Source: Bacteroidota bacterium (GTDB lineage: Bacteria > Bacteroidota > Bacteroidia > B-17B0 > Aurantibacillaceae). From it: a DNA stretch of 64,000 nt. Positions within the stretch are counted from its first letter, which is position 1. The number at the start of each line of letters is the position of its first letter. The notes beneath the pieces are model-generated. The model made no database searches, was not told the DNA's origin, and saw only the letters and a program-made list of their open reading frames with translations. Shown here in pieces: positions 45,861 to 54,290 of the stretch. The position numbers were made by a program, and so were the translations under genes. Where the stretch lies: the NCBI GenBank assembly GCA_023251755.1, contig JAHEYF010000007.1, positions 1 through 64,000 on the forward strand, given 5' to 3'.

Positions 45861-47366
45861 TCAATACTCCTTCAATTCAAGTGTGCATCCTTCCGAAACA
45901 GCACCATCTGATGAAGCTGGCGTTAAATTAAACAAGATGTATTTTTTTGTATTCACTACAATGCATTTACTTTTTAATGTTTTTTCGCCGCACAGCAAAT
46001 CCTTGTTTTCCCATTTTTTATCCTTTAACGAATAACTGTAAAAAGTAATTTTACCCGTCGTATTATTTTGGTGCTGGCCTATGCCCCTCATAATTTTATC
46101 TGTATACTGCAGGTCCCAGCTAAAGCCCGAAAAAGCAGTGTACAAGGGCGCTTTATAAAACAATTTGTCCGTTTCACCTTTCTCTACTTCGTAGTTATTT
46201 GTTACCTGTTTGGCAAAGTTCAGCTTACTGTCTTTGTAGCTTGCATCAAAAAAAGCTGAGCCCGTTTTTAAAGCCCCGTATTCATCGCGGACCAATTGGG
46301 TAAAAATGTAACCATAAGTTTTGTAAAGTTTTGGTGTAGCTTCGGCCAATACCTCATTAAACAAGGTGTATTCCTCGTTGCGAAATAAAATTTTTGAAGT
46401 CTTCAGTACGTAGTTTTTAAACTCTTTCTCTTTGCCCAGCTCAACAGGTATGGGTATAAAATCAAATTTCTTTTCTTTCATTTTTCCAACAGAATCAATA
46501 TTGCAGATAAAAACATTGAGTGCCTTCAATTTATTGATGGATAAATCAAGCTGATTTCCTTTGGGTTTTAACAGTTTTGCACCTGCAATGACCAATTCCT
46601 TTGTTTGTTTGTTGTAACAATGCGCCGAGTACAACAATTCGTAATTGTCCATGCCTTCATTTAATTTACAGGCCTTATCCACTTCCCCTGTATTCAAATC
46701 AATCAGCAATACCCATTGCCCCTTTTTTATGCCGGCCAAAACATTGGCATACACAAAAACGAATTTATTATTCACATCGATGATGTGACAATACTTGTAT
46801 TTATTTTTATCGAACCCAAACTGCCAGTCGAGCTCATATTCAAATATTTTGGTCGAATCAATTAAATGAACTTTTTGCAGAAAAAACATATTGGCTGAAT
46901 CTTTCAAACCGGGACGAATAACAAACAAATCACTTTTTGTATACAACTTCTCATCATCAAAAGCGGCAAAGGAGTTTATCCGGCTGATGGGTGCCTCATT
47001 GATCACTGCAATTGTAACAAGTGTATTGCTCAAACGAATTACTTTTGCCGTTTTATCATTGTCGATGCGTTGTACAGTAAAATTCAAATAATCGTGCAGG
47101 GTATCTGCTGCAATCGGGTGGAATTTATCGGCCTTGTTATTTTCGAGTAGTACTTTGGTTTCATTTATTTTCTGAAGCTCCCCCGAAAAACAGGTCACTT
47201 TAAGGTACAGTTCGCTCCCTTTTTGTTCAAAACCATACACATAAATATTTCCCGAAAAACAAATGCAGGAAGCCCTGCTCATTTCCTCCTTTGCATCAAT
47301 GGCCTTAAGGCCCGATGAGAGCAACAGGAACAATAAACTAAAAAAAAGGACAAGCTTAGTTGGCAT
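45861..47366 (-). CDS. Exported beta-rich protein of unknown function
   Basis: 501 residues with a signal peptide (to about 23). The body is beta-strand rich with repeated motifs of the type KFVFVYANVLAGIKKGQWVL and VIAGAKLLKPKGNQL, suggesting a beta-propeller or similar. Two cysteine pairs are possible. No T9SS domain, no enzyme motif. Probably periplasmic or outer-membrane associated. Divergent from the glycosyltransferase gene, 108 bases from the ankyrin gene. I do not recognise the family. Confidence 0.65.
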   Translation of the reverse strand: MPTKLVLFFSLLFLLLSSGLKAIDAKEEMSRASCICFSGNIYVYGFEQKGSELYLKVTCFSGELQKINETKVLLENNKADKFHPIAADTLHDYLNFTVQRIDNDKTAKVIRLSNTLVTIAVINEAPISRINSFAAFDDEKLYTKSDLFVIRPGLKDSANMFFLQKVHLIDSTKIFEYELDWQFGFDKNKYKYCHIIDVNNKFVFVYANVLAGIKKGQWVLLIDLNTGEVDKACKLNEGMDNYELLYSAHCYNKQTKELVIAGAKLLKPKGNQLDLSINKLKALNVFICNIDSVGKMKEKKFDFIPIPVELGKEKEFKNYVLKTSKILFRNEEYTLFNEVLAEATPKLYKTYGYIFTQLVRDEYGALKTGSAFFDASYKDSKLNFAKQVTNNYEVEKGETDKLFYKAPLYTAFSGFSWDLQYTDKIMRGIGQHQNNTTGKITFYSYSLKDKKWENKDLLCGEKTLKSKCIVVNTKKYILFNLTPASSDGAVSEGCTLELKEY

Positions 47367-47442
47367 AAATTGGTAAAGAAATTTAGGATTGAATTGAATG
47401 CATATAACTATTAAAAATACAATAACTTTGTGATATACAAAA

Positions 47443-48579
47443 ATGCTGAGTGCAATAAATATAGTTTCCTTTGATGTCCCTTATCCTGCCAACTATGGAG
47501 GTGTAATTGATGTATATTATAAAATCAAAGCTCTGTTTGAATGCGGGGTTAAAATTCATTTACACTGTTTTGAATATGGGCGGGGCGAACAAAAAAAATT
47601 AGAAGAGTTTTGCGAAAAAATTTATTATTACAAGCGGAACACATCTATAATTAACCATTTTAGTGTTTTGCCTTATATTGTTAAATCAAGGCAATCAGCT
47701 CTCTTATTACAAAACCTGCTGAAAAATGATTTCCCTATATTGTTTGAAGGTTTGCATACCTGTTCACTGATGCAAGACCCACAATTAAAAAACAGGTATA
47801 AAATTTTCAGGGAAAGCAATATTGAACATGAGTATTACCTGCATTTGGCCGGAGCTGAAAAAAATGCATGGAAACGACTCTATTTTCAGCGTGAAGCAAA
47901 GAAGTTGCAGAACTTTGAAGCTATTGTAGCCGATGCTTCCTTAATACTTACTGTTTCTAAAGAAGACAACATTTATTTTCAAAAAAAGTACCCGGCTACG
48001 CGGGTTGAATACCTTCCGAGTTTTCACCCCAACAACCAGGTCAACAGCCATATCGGTAAAGGTGATTATATACTGTACCACGGTAATTTATCGGTTGCCG
48101 AAAATAGCCTTGCCCTTGAATTCCTTATTCAAAATGTATTTTCAAAAATCACTTATCCTGTTATTGTTGCCGGCTTAAATCCTGCTCCTGCCCTAAAAAA
48201 CCTGATTAACCAATATCAAAACACTCGCCTGATTGAAAACCCGGATGAACTGGAAATGGAAAAACTCATCAGCAATGCACAACTGCATTGTTTATACACA
48301 CACCAGGCTACGGGCTTAAAACTAAAGCTATTGAACGTATTGTATTCGGGACGTTTTTGTGTTTGCAACTCTAAAATGGTGCATGGTACTGGTTTAGACG
48401 ATTTGTGTTTATTGGCCGATACACCCGAACAGATTATTGAAACCATTCATACTTATTTTACTATGGGTTTCTCTAACGATACAATTCATCAACGCATTAA
48501 AGTTTTGGGAGAAAACTACAACAATGGCCTTAAAGCAAAAAAGTTGATTGAGTTGATTGGAGAACGTTTATCAGTTTAA
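47443..48579 (+). CDS. Glycosyltransferase, GT-B fold (GT4-like)
   Basis: 378 residues. The N-terminal half begins INIVSFDVPYPANYGGVIDVYY, with a glycine loop typical of GT-B enzymes. The C-terminal half has YILYHGNLSVAENSLALEFL, IVAGLNPAP and a nucleotide-sugar region near LYTHQATGLKLKLLNVLYSGRFCV. No signal peptide. It probably adds a sugar to a surface glycan or lipid; donor and acceptor cannot be read. TAACTTTG at 47423-47430 could be its -7 box. It stands alone. Confidence 0.82.
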   Translation: MLSAINIVSFDVPYPANYGGVIDVYYKIKALFECGVKIHLHCFEYGRGEQKKLEEFCEKIYYYKRNTSIINHFSVLPYIVKSRQSALLLQNLLKNDFPILFEGLHTCSLMQDPQLKNRYKIFRESNIEHEYYLHLAGAEKNAWKRLYFQREAKKLQNFEAIVADASLILTVSKEDNIYFQKKYPATRVEYLPSFHPNNQVNSHIGKGDYILYHGNLSVAENSLALEFLIQNVFSKITYPVIVAGLNPAPALKNLINQYQNTRLIENPDELEMEKLISNAQLHCLYTHQATGLKLKLLNVLYSGRFCVCNSKMVHGTGLDDLCLLADTPEQIIETIHTYFTMGFSNDTIHQRIKVLGENYNNGLKAKKLIELIGERLSV

Positions 48580-48655
48580 TAGTTACTCGTTCATTCGTTT
48601 CAAGGTAAACTTAAACTACTGAACAAAAGAACAATTAAACTAATAAACGGAAACC
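48580..48655. terminator. Heptamer-built palindrome 3' of the glycosyltransferase
   Basis: GTTTAATAGTTACTCGTTCA and TTCG face GAACAAAAGAACAATTAAAC and TAATAAACGG around a loop near 48605. It begins within the stop codon region, as in the other members of this family (7674, 20020, 22588, 63038). Confidence 0.45.
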
Positions 48656-48705
48656 TGGTCAAATATTCCAAAAACTTATTACATTTAAGGTCTTAAAATT
48701 TATTT

Positions 48706-51660
48706 ATGATCACACACACCCGTTTATTAAAATCACTCACACTTTCATTGGTATTTACATTAGGGGCAAGCACATCGCTTGTTTCGCAAAGTAAAGCCCC
48801 GGCCCCCGCCACCAAAGGAGCCACTCAGTCAGCATACGAAACTGCTGTAAACGACCCTTTAAATGCCCGCATTTACACCCTTAAAAACGGTTTAAAAGTA
48901 TACCTCAGTGTATATAAAAATGCCCCGCGTATTCAAACCTATATTGCTGTTAAAGCAGGCAGTAAAAACGATCCCAAGGATGCAACGGGTCTGGCCCATT
49001 ACCTCGAACACATGGTGTTTAAAGGAACTGATAAATACGGTACCCTTGACTTTGCCAAAGAAGAACCACTCATTAAACAAATTGAAGATTTATACGAAGT
49101 GTACCGCAAAACAAAAGATGCCGCACAACGTAAAAAAATCTACCATCAAATCGACAGTGTTTCGGGTGTGGCCGCTAAATATGCCATTGCCAACGAATAC
49201 GATAAAATGACTTCTTCACTCGGATGCAAAGGAACCAATGCTTTTACTTCTGTTGAACAAACAGTTTATGTAAACGACATCCCTTCGAACCAGCTTGAAA
49301 ACTGGCTGACCCTTGAGGCAGAACGTTATAGGAAACCCATCCTGCGTTTATTTCATACCGAACTGGAAGCTGTATACGAAGAAAAGAACAGGGGCCTCGA
49401 CAACGACGGCAGCAAAACCTGGGAAACCATGAACGCAGCTTTGTTCCCACACCATACTTACGGAACCCAAACTACCATCGGTACCATTGAACACCTTAAA
49501 AATCCTTCGATGAAGGAAATCAATAAATACTTCCAAAAATATTATGTACCCAACAACATGGCCATTTGTTTAAGTGGTGATTTTGACCCAGATCAGGTAA
49601 TTAAATTAGTGGAAGCTAAATTTGGCGGCATGGCTTCAAAACCTGTTGAGCCTTTCAAATTTACACCCGAAAAACCAATTGTTGGCCCGATAGTTAAAGA
49701 AGTGTTTGGGCCCGATGCCGAAAATTTAATGATGGCCTTTCGTTTTGATGGCAATGGCAGCCGGGAAGCGGATATGATCAAACTCATCAGCCTTGTATTA
49801 AGTAATGGCAAAGCCGGTTTAATGGATTTAAACCTGAACCAGAGCCAGAAAGTACTGAGCTCAGGCTCCTTTGATTACGCCATGAAAGATTATTCCATAC
49901 ATGGTTTGTATGGCGAAGCAAAAGAAGGACAAAAATTAGAAGAGGTCACCAAATTAATACTCGATCAGATTGAACTAATTAAAAAAGGCGACTTCCCCGA
50001 TTGGTTATTGCCTGCTATTATTACCGATTTAAAATACCAGCAAACAAAACAATTCGAAACCAATAACAGCCGCGCCATGGAAATGGTGAATGCCTTTACA
50101 GCGGATATTAAATGGCAAAATTACATTGCTCAATTGGAACGTTTATCAAAAATTACCAAACAGGAAATAATTGATTTTGCAAAGAAAAATTACAACAGCA
50201 ATTACGTGGTGGTGTATAAAAGATCGGGAGAAGATAAAAACGTAGAGAAGGTTGAAAAGCCTGAAATTACGCCTGTTTCGGTTAACCGCGACGATCAGTC
50301 GCCTTTTTTGAAAAGCATAGTAGATAAAAAACCGACCGAGGTACAACCTGTGTTTATTGATTACGATAAAGACATTCAGCGTTTTTCCGTAAAAAATGTG
50401 GTGCCGGTAACCTACAACAAAAACAACGAAAACCAGACTTTCGATTTGTATTATGTATTTGAGATGGGAAGCAACAACGATAAAATATTGCCCATTGCCA
50501 TTGATTACCTGCCTTACCTCGGAACATCCAAATACTCTCCAAAAGAAATCCAGCAGGAGTTTTATAAATTAGGTTGTTCTTTCAATGTGTTTAATTCAAA
50601 CGACCAGGTATACGTTAGCTTAAATGGCCTGAGCGAAAATTTTGACAAGGCCGTACAACTTTTCGAAAGCCTGTTAAATGATCCTAAACCCGAAGCACAG
50701 GCTTTACAAAACTTAGTGGAAGATGCCTTGAAAAAACGTGATGACGCCAAGAAAAACAAAGGGACCATCTTGCGCCAGGCATTGTATAATTACGGGGTGT
50801 ATGGAATGAAAAATCCATTTACCAATATCTTAACCGAAGAGGAATTAAAAAAATTAAGCCCTGATGAATTGACCGGAAAAATCAAAGCCCTCGAAAGCTA
50901 TGAACACCATATTCTATACTATGGTACAAAATCAACCGAAGAATTAAAAACGGCCCTTGAATCATTACACAAATTAGTATTGCCCTTAAAACCGGTACCT
51001 GCAGAGCTTGATTTTAAAGAACAGGAAACAGGCAACTCCGTTTTGGTGGTTGATTACGATATGAAACAGGCCGAAATAATTATGATGGCCAAAGGCGGAT
51101 TGTACGAGCCGGCCAAATCACCTGAAATACGTTTGTACAACGAGTATTTTGGTGGAGGTATGTCAAGTGTGGTGTTCCAGGAACTCCGTGAGTCAAGGGC
51201 CCTGGCTTATTCGGTAAATTCACGTTACCGCGAACCTTCTAAAAAAAATAAACCTTATTACCTCTCTGCTTACATTGGTTCACAGGCCGATAAATTACCG
51301 GAAGCCATGAAAGGCATGTCGGAATTGCTGAACGACATGCCCAAATCGGAAGTGATGTTTAATTCTGCCAAAGAAGCCATTATTAGTGGCATACGTACCG
51401 AACGGGTTACAAAGGCAGCCATCTTGTTTAACTATGAAAGTGCGAAGAAATTAGGCTTAACTTACGACCTTCGCAAAGACTGGTTTGCCAAAGTACCGGC
51501 CATGAGTTTTGAAGACATTAAAAAATTCCAGGAAAACAATGTGAAAGGCAAAGCCATGACCATATTGGTATTGGGTAAAAAAGAAAACCTTGACATGAAA
51601 ACATTGGAAAGCTATGGGAAAGTTAGTTTCCTTAGCCTGAAAGATGTATTTGGGTATTAA
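48706..51660 (+). CDS. Exported M16 zinc metalloprotease (two-domain, pitrilysin type)
   Basis: 984 residues with a signal peptide (to about 28). The first M16 half carries the inverted zinc motif HYLEH (His98, Glu101, His102), with a downstream acidic EAVYEEKNRG stretch supplying the third ligand. The second half (about 560-984) lacks the motif but keeps the fold, with FGGGMSSVVFQELRESRALAYSV. M16 proteases form a clam-shell that degrades peptides, in Bacteroidota usually in the periplasm. Followed by a strong terminator at 51691. Confidence 0.94.
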   Translation: MITHTRLLKSLTLSLVFTLGASTSLVSQSKAPAPATKGATQSAYETAVNDPLNARIYTLKNGLKVYLSVYKNAPRIQTYIAVKAGSKNDPKDATGLAHYLEHMVFKGTDKYGTLDFAKEEPLIKQIEDLYEVYRKTKDAAQRKKIYHQIDSVSGVAAKYAIANEYDKMTSSLGCKGTNAFTSVEQTVYVNDIPSNQLENWLTLEAERYRKPILRLFHTELEAVYEEKNRGLDNDGSKTWETMNAALFPHHTYGTQTTIGTIEHLKNPSMKEINKYFQKYYVPNNMAICLSGDFDPDQVIKLVEAKFGGMASKPVEPFKFTPEKPIVGPIVKEVFGPDAENLMMAFRFDGNGSREADMIKLISLVLSNGKAGLMDLNLNQSQKVLSSGSFDYAMKDYSIHGLYGEAKEGQKLEEVTKLILDQIELIKKGDFPDWLLPAIITDLKYQQTKQFETNNSRAMEMVNAFTADIKWQNYIAQLERLSKITKQEIIDFAKKNYNSNYVVVYKRSGEDKNVEKVEKPEITPVSVNRDDQSPFLKSIVDKKPTEVQPVFIDYDKDIQRFSVKNVVPVTYNKNNENQTFDLYYVFEMGSNNDKILPIAIDYLPYLGTSKYSPKEIQQEFYKLGCSFNVFNSNDQVYVSLNGLSENFDKAVQLFESLLNDPKPEAQALQNLVEDALKKRDDAKKNKGTILRQALYNYGVYGMKNPFTNILTEEELKKLSPDELTGKIKALESYEHHILYYGTKSTEELKTALESLHKLVLPLKPVPAELDFKEQETGNSVLVVDYDMKQAEIIMMAKGGLYEPAKSPEIRLYNEYFGGGMSSVVFQELRESRALAYSVNSRYREPSKKNKPYYLSAYIGSQADKLPEAMKGMSELLNDMPKSEVMFNSAKEAIISGIRTERVTKAAILFNYESAKKLGLTYDLRKDWFAKVPAMSFEDIKKFQENNVKGKAMTILVLGKKENLDMKTLESYGKVSFLSLKDVFGY

Positions 51661-51690
51661 CTGAATGCTAAAACAGCTTTGTAAATAGAT

Positions 51691-51720
51691 AAAATGCCGG
51701 GAAAAACCCGGCATTTTGTT
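51691..51720 (+). terminator. Rho-independent terminator of the M16 gene
   Basis: Perfect 11-bp stem AAAATGCCGGG / CCCGGCATTTT with an AAAAA loop, then TGTTTTT. Its T-rich tail runs into the ffh promoter region. Confidence 0.88.
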
Positions 51721-51743
51721 TTTAAGCATCCGCCTAAAATTGC

Positions 51744-51751
51744 TATATTTG
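51744..51751 (+). promoter_or_regulatory. -7 box of ffh
   Basis: TATATTTG, 52 bases before the ffh ATG. The only upstream TTTG (51715-51718) lies 25 bases away inside the terminator tail, a long spacer, so the -33 box is uncertain. Confidence 0.5.
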
Positions 51752-51803
51752 AGCTTCTTTTTGCGAAAAAAGAATTTTAATCATACCCTCAATTTAACAA
51801 AAC

Positions 51804-53138
51804 ATGTTTGATAGTTTAAGTGATAAGCTCGACAGGGCTTTTAAAATTTTAAAAGGCCAGGGCAAAATAACCGAAATCAACGTTGCCGAAACCCTGAAAG
51901 AAGTCCGCAAGGCTTTATTGGACGCCGACGTGAACTACAAAGTTGCCAAACAATTTACCGATACCGTTAAAGAAAAAGCACTGGGACAAAATGTGCTGAC
52001 CGCTATATCTCCAAGCCAGTTAATGGTGAAGATCACCCACGATGAATTAACGCAATTGATGGGGGGGCAAAAAGAAGACATCAACCTGACCGGTAACCCC
52101 ACCGTTATTTTAATGAGCGGTTTACAGGGTTCGGGTAAAACTACTTTTTCGGGTAAACTCGCGCATTACTTAAAAACAAGAAAAGGTAAAAAACCATTGC
52201 TCGTTGCCTGCGACGTTTACCGTCCCGCAGCTATTGACCAGTTGCATGTATTGGGCGAACAGATTGGTGTAGATGTATTTTCCGACCGCGAAAGTAAAGA
52301 CCCTGTTTCCATTGCACAAAGGGCGATAAAACATGCCAAAGAAAGCGGGAACTCCATTGTGATCATAGATACCGCCGGTCGCCTGGCTGTTGATGAGCAA
52401 ATGATGAACGAGATTGCCGAAGTAAAAAAAGCAATTGAACCACAGGAAATATTATTTGTTGTAGACGCCATGACCGGGCAGGACGCTGTAAACACAGCCA
52501 AAGCCTTTAACGAGCGCCTCGATTTTGATGGGGTTATCCTTACCAAACTCGATGGTGATACACGTGGTGGGGCTGCTTTGTCCATTAAATCGGTAGTTAA
52601 TAAACCCATTAAGTTTATTGGTACCGGCGAAAAAATGGATGCCCTCGACATCTTCTATCCCGAGCGTATGGCCGACCGTATTTTGGGAATGGGCGACGTG
52701 GTAACCCTTGTTGAACGTGCACAGGAACAATTTGACGAAGAAGAAGCCCGTAAACTGCAAAAGAAAATTGCCAAGAACCAGTTTAGCTTCAACGATTTTC
52801 TTGGGCAATTGCAACAGATTAAAAAAATGGGGAACATCAAAGACCTGGTGGGGATGATTCCGGGTGTTGGTAAAGCCGTAAAAGACATGGACATCAACGA
52901 CGATGCTTTTAAACACATCGAAGCCATCATTCATTCGATGACCCCCGCAGAACGCGAAACCCCGGATATAATTAATGGTTCGCGCCGGGCCCGTATTGCA
53001 AAGGGAAGCGGCAGCAATATACAGGAAGTAAACAAATTAATTAAGCAGTTTGATGAAACCCGTAAAATGATGCGCATGATGCAGGATAAAAATGCGATGG
53101 CAAAGATGATGCGGAATATGCCGAAGATGGGCCGATAA
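51804..53138 (+). CDS. ffh: Signal recognition particle GTPase Ffh/SRP54
   Basis: 444 residues. The N domain (1-90) is followed by the G domain with G1 SGLQGSGKTTFSGKLA (P-loop 106-114), DTAGRL and TKLDGDTRGGAAL. The methionine-rich M domain (about 300-444, KMMRMMQDKNAMAKMMRNM) binds SRP RNA and signal sequences. Ffh delivers nascent membrane and exported proteins to FtsY. No SRP RNA gene was recognised nearby. It is followed after a repeat palindrome by folD. Confidence 0.97.
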   Translation: MFDSLSDKLDRAFKILKGQGKITEINVAETLKEVRKALLDADVNYKVAKQFTDTVKEKALGQNVLTAISPSQLMVKITHDELTQLMGGQKEDINLTGNPTVILMSGLQGSGKTTFSGKLAHYLKTRKGKKPLLVACDVYRPAAIDQLHVLGEQIGVDVFSDRESKDPVSIAQRAIKHAKESGNSIVIIDTAGRLAVDEQMMNEIAEVKKAIEPQEILFVVDAMTGQDAVNTAKAFNERLDFDGVILTKLDGDTRGGAALSIKSVVNKPIKFIGTGEKMDALDIFYPERMADRILGMGDVVTLVERAQEQFDEEEARKLQKKIAKNQFSFNDFLGQLQQIKKMGNIKDLVGMIPGVGKAVKDMDINDDAFKHIEAIIHSMTPAERETPDIINGSRRARIAKGSGSNIQEVNKLIKQFDETRKMMRMMQDKNAMAKMMRNMPKMGR

Positions 53139-53210
53139 GGTAGCAAGTACTAAGTAGCAGGTCGCAGGTACCTGTACTTGATACCTGATACCTGCTACCA
53201 ACTACAAAAA
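53138..53210. terminator. Heptamer palindrome between ffh and folD
   Basis: AGTAGCA, GGTCGCA, GGTACCT words form a left arm; GATACCT, GATACCT, GCTACCA form the complementary right arm. It starts at the ffh stop and may end that transcript; folD starts only 10 bases after it. Confidence 0.5.
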
Positions 53211-53220
53211 ACATATACTC

Positions 53221-54102
53221 TTGACAATAATAGACGGAAAAAAAGTAGCACAGGACATCCTTGCTGAAATAGCAGGCGAGGTAGAAGCCATTAAAGCCAA
53301 AGGGGGGAAGACACCTCACCTGGCGGCTATATTAGTGGGTAACGACGGAGGGAGTGAATCCTACGTAGCAAGTAAAATTAAGGCTTGTGAAAAAGTGGGT
53401 TTTAAATCTACATTGCTTCGTTTCCCGGATTATGTGACCGAAGAAAAATTACTACAGGCCATTGCCAACCTCAATAACGATAAAGATGTGGATGGTTTTA
53501 TTGTTCAGCTTCCCCTGCCCCGTCAGATCAATGAACACAAAGTAATAGAATCAGTTTTGCCCCAAAAAGATGTGGATGGTTTTCATCCTATAAATGTTGG
53601 AAGAATGGTACTCAACCTTCCCTGTTACGTATCAGCTACACCTTACGGCATAGTGCAGTTGCTGGAGCGTTACCATGTTCCAACATCCGGTAAACACTGT
53701 GTAGTTGTTGGTCGCAGCCATATTGTTGGTTCGCCTATGAGTATACTGATGGCTAAAAATACTTTACTCGGAAATTGCACGGTAACCCTTTGCCACAGCA
53801 AAACCGAAAACCTGAAGTCGCATACACAAAAAGCCGATATATTGATTTGTGCATTGGGCAGCCCCGAATTTGTAAAAGCAGATATGGTAAAAGAAGGCGC
53901 AGTGGTGATTGATGTGGGTACAACCCGTGTAGCCAGTACTGAAACTAAATCAGGTTTTAAATTACAAGGCGATGTGAAGTTTGATGAAGTAGCCCCTAAG
54001 TGTTCCTTCATCACCCCTGTTCCCGGAGGAGTGGGACCTATGACCATTGCCTCTTTATTAAAAAATACTTTATTAGCAGCTAAAAAAGAAATATATAGTT
54101 AA
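53221..54102 (+). CDS. folD: Bifunctional methylene-THF dehydrogenase/methenyl-THF cyclohydrolase
   Basis: 293 residues, TTG start at 53221 giving the expected N-terminus ([14 protein letters not shown]). Catalytic [13 protein letters not shown] (Tyr48, Lys52), [25 protein letters not shown] and [10 protein letters not shown] (NADP site), ending [12 protein letters not shown]. FolD oxidises 5,10-methylene-THF to methenyl-THF and hydrolyses it to 10-formyl-THF. It complements FTCD (8-10 kb), whose product is methenyl-THF, in one-carbon metabolism. Confidence 0.97.
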   Translation: MTIIDGKKVAQDILAEIAGEVEAIKAKGGKTPHLAAILVGNDGGSESYVASKIKACEKVGFKSTLLRFPDYVTEEKLLQAIANLNNDKDVDGFIVQLPLPRQINEHKVIESVLPQKDVDGFHPINVGRMVLNLPCYVSATPYGIVQLLERYHVPTSGKHCVVVGRSHIVGSPMSILMAKNTLLGNCTVTLCHSKTENLKSHTQKADILICALGSPEFVKADMVKEGAVVIDVGTTRVASTETKSGFKLQGDVKFDEVAPKCSFITPVPGGVGPMTIASLLKNTLLAAKKEIYS

Positions 54103-54107
54103 TGTTA

Positions 54108-54290
54108 TTTAAAAATTGAGAAGTCAAAAGTAATAAGCCAAAAGCCAAAAAGTGATTTCGGTTACGAAAAAATTCACTTCGAACTTTGCGGCTTAGCGCC
54201 TTTGCTTGAAATTATTTAAAAAAGTTAAAGTCAAAAGTTAAAAGCGTGATTCCGTTTACGATTAAATTTTTCGCGCCTCTGCGCCTTTGG
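54108..54290 (+). repeat. Heptamer words upstream of and overlapping the PP2C gene start
   Basis: AAGTCAAAAGTAATAAGCC, then GCGGCTTAGCGCCTTTGC, GTTAAAGTCAAAAGTTAAAA and CGCCTCTGCGCCTTTGG. The segment 54227-54310 (GTTAAAAGCG, GATTCCG, CCTTTGGATGAAACAAACAA) has a diverged direct copy at 56413-56490 (GTTAAAAGCC, GATTCCG, TTTGTTTGAAACAAACAA). Confidence 0.6.
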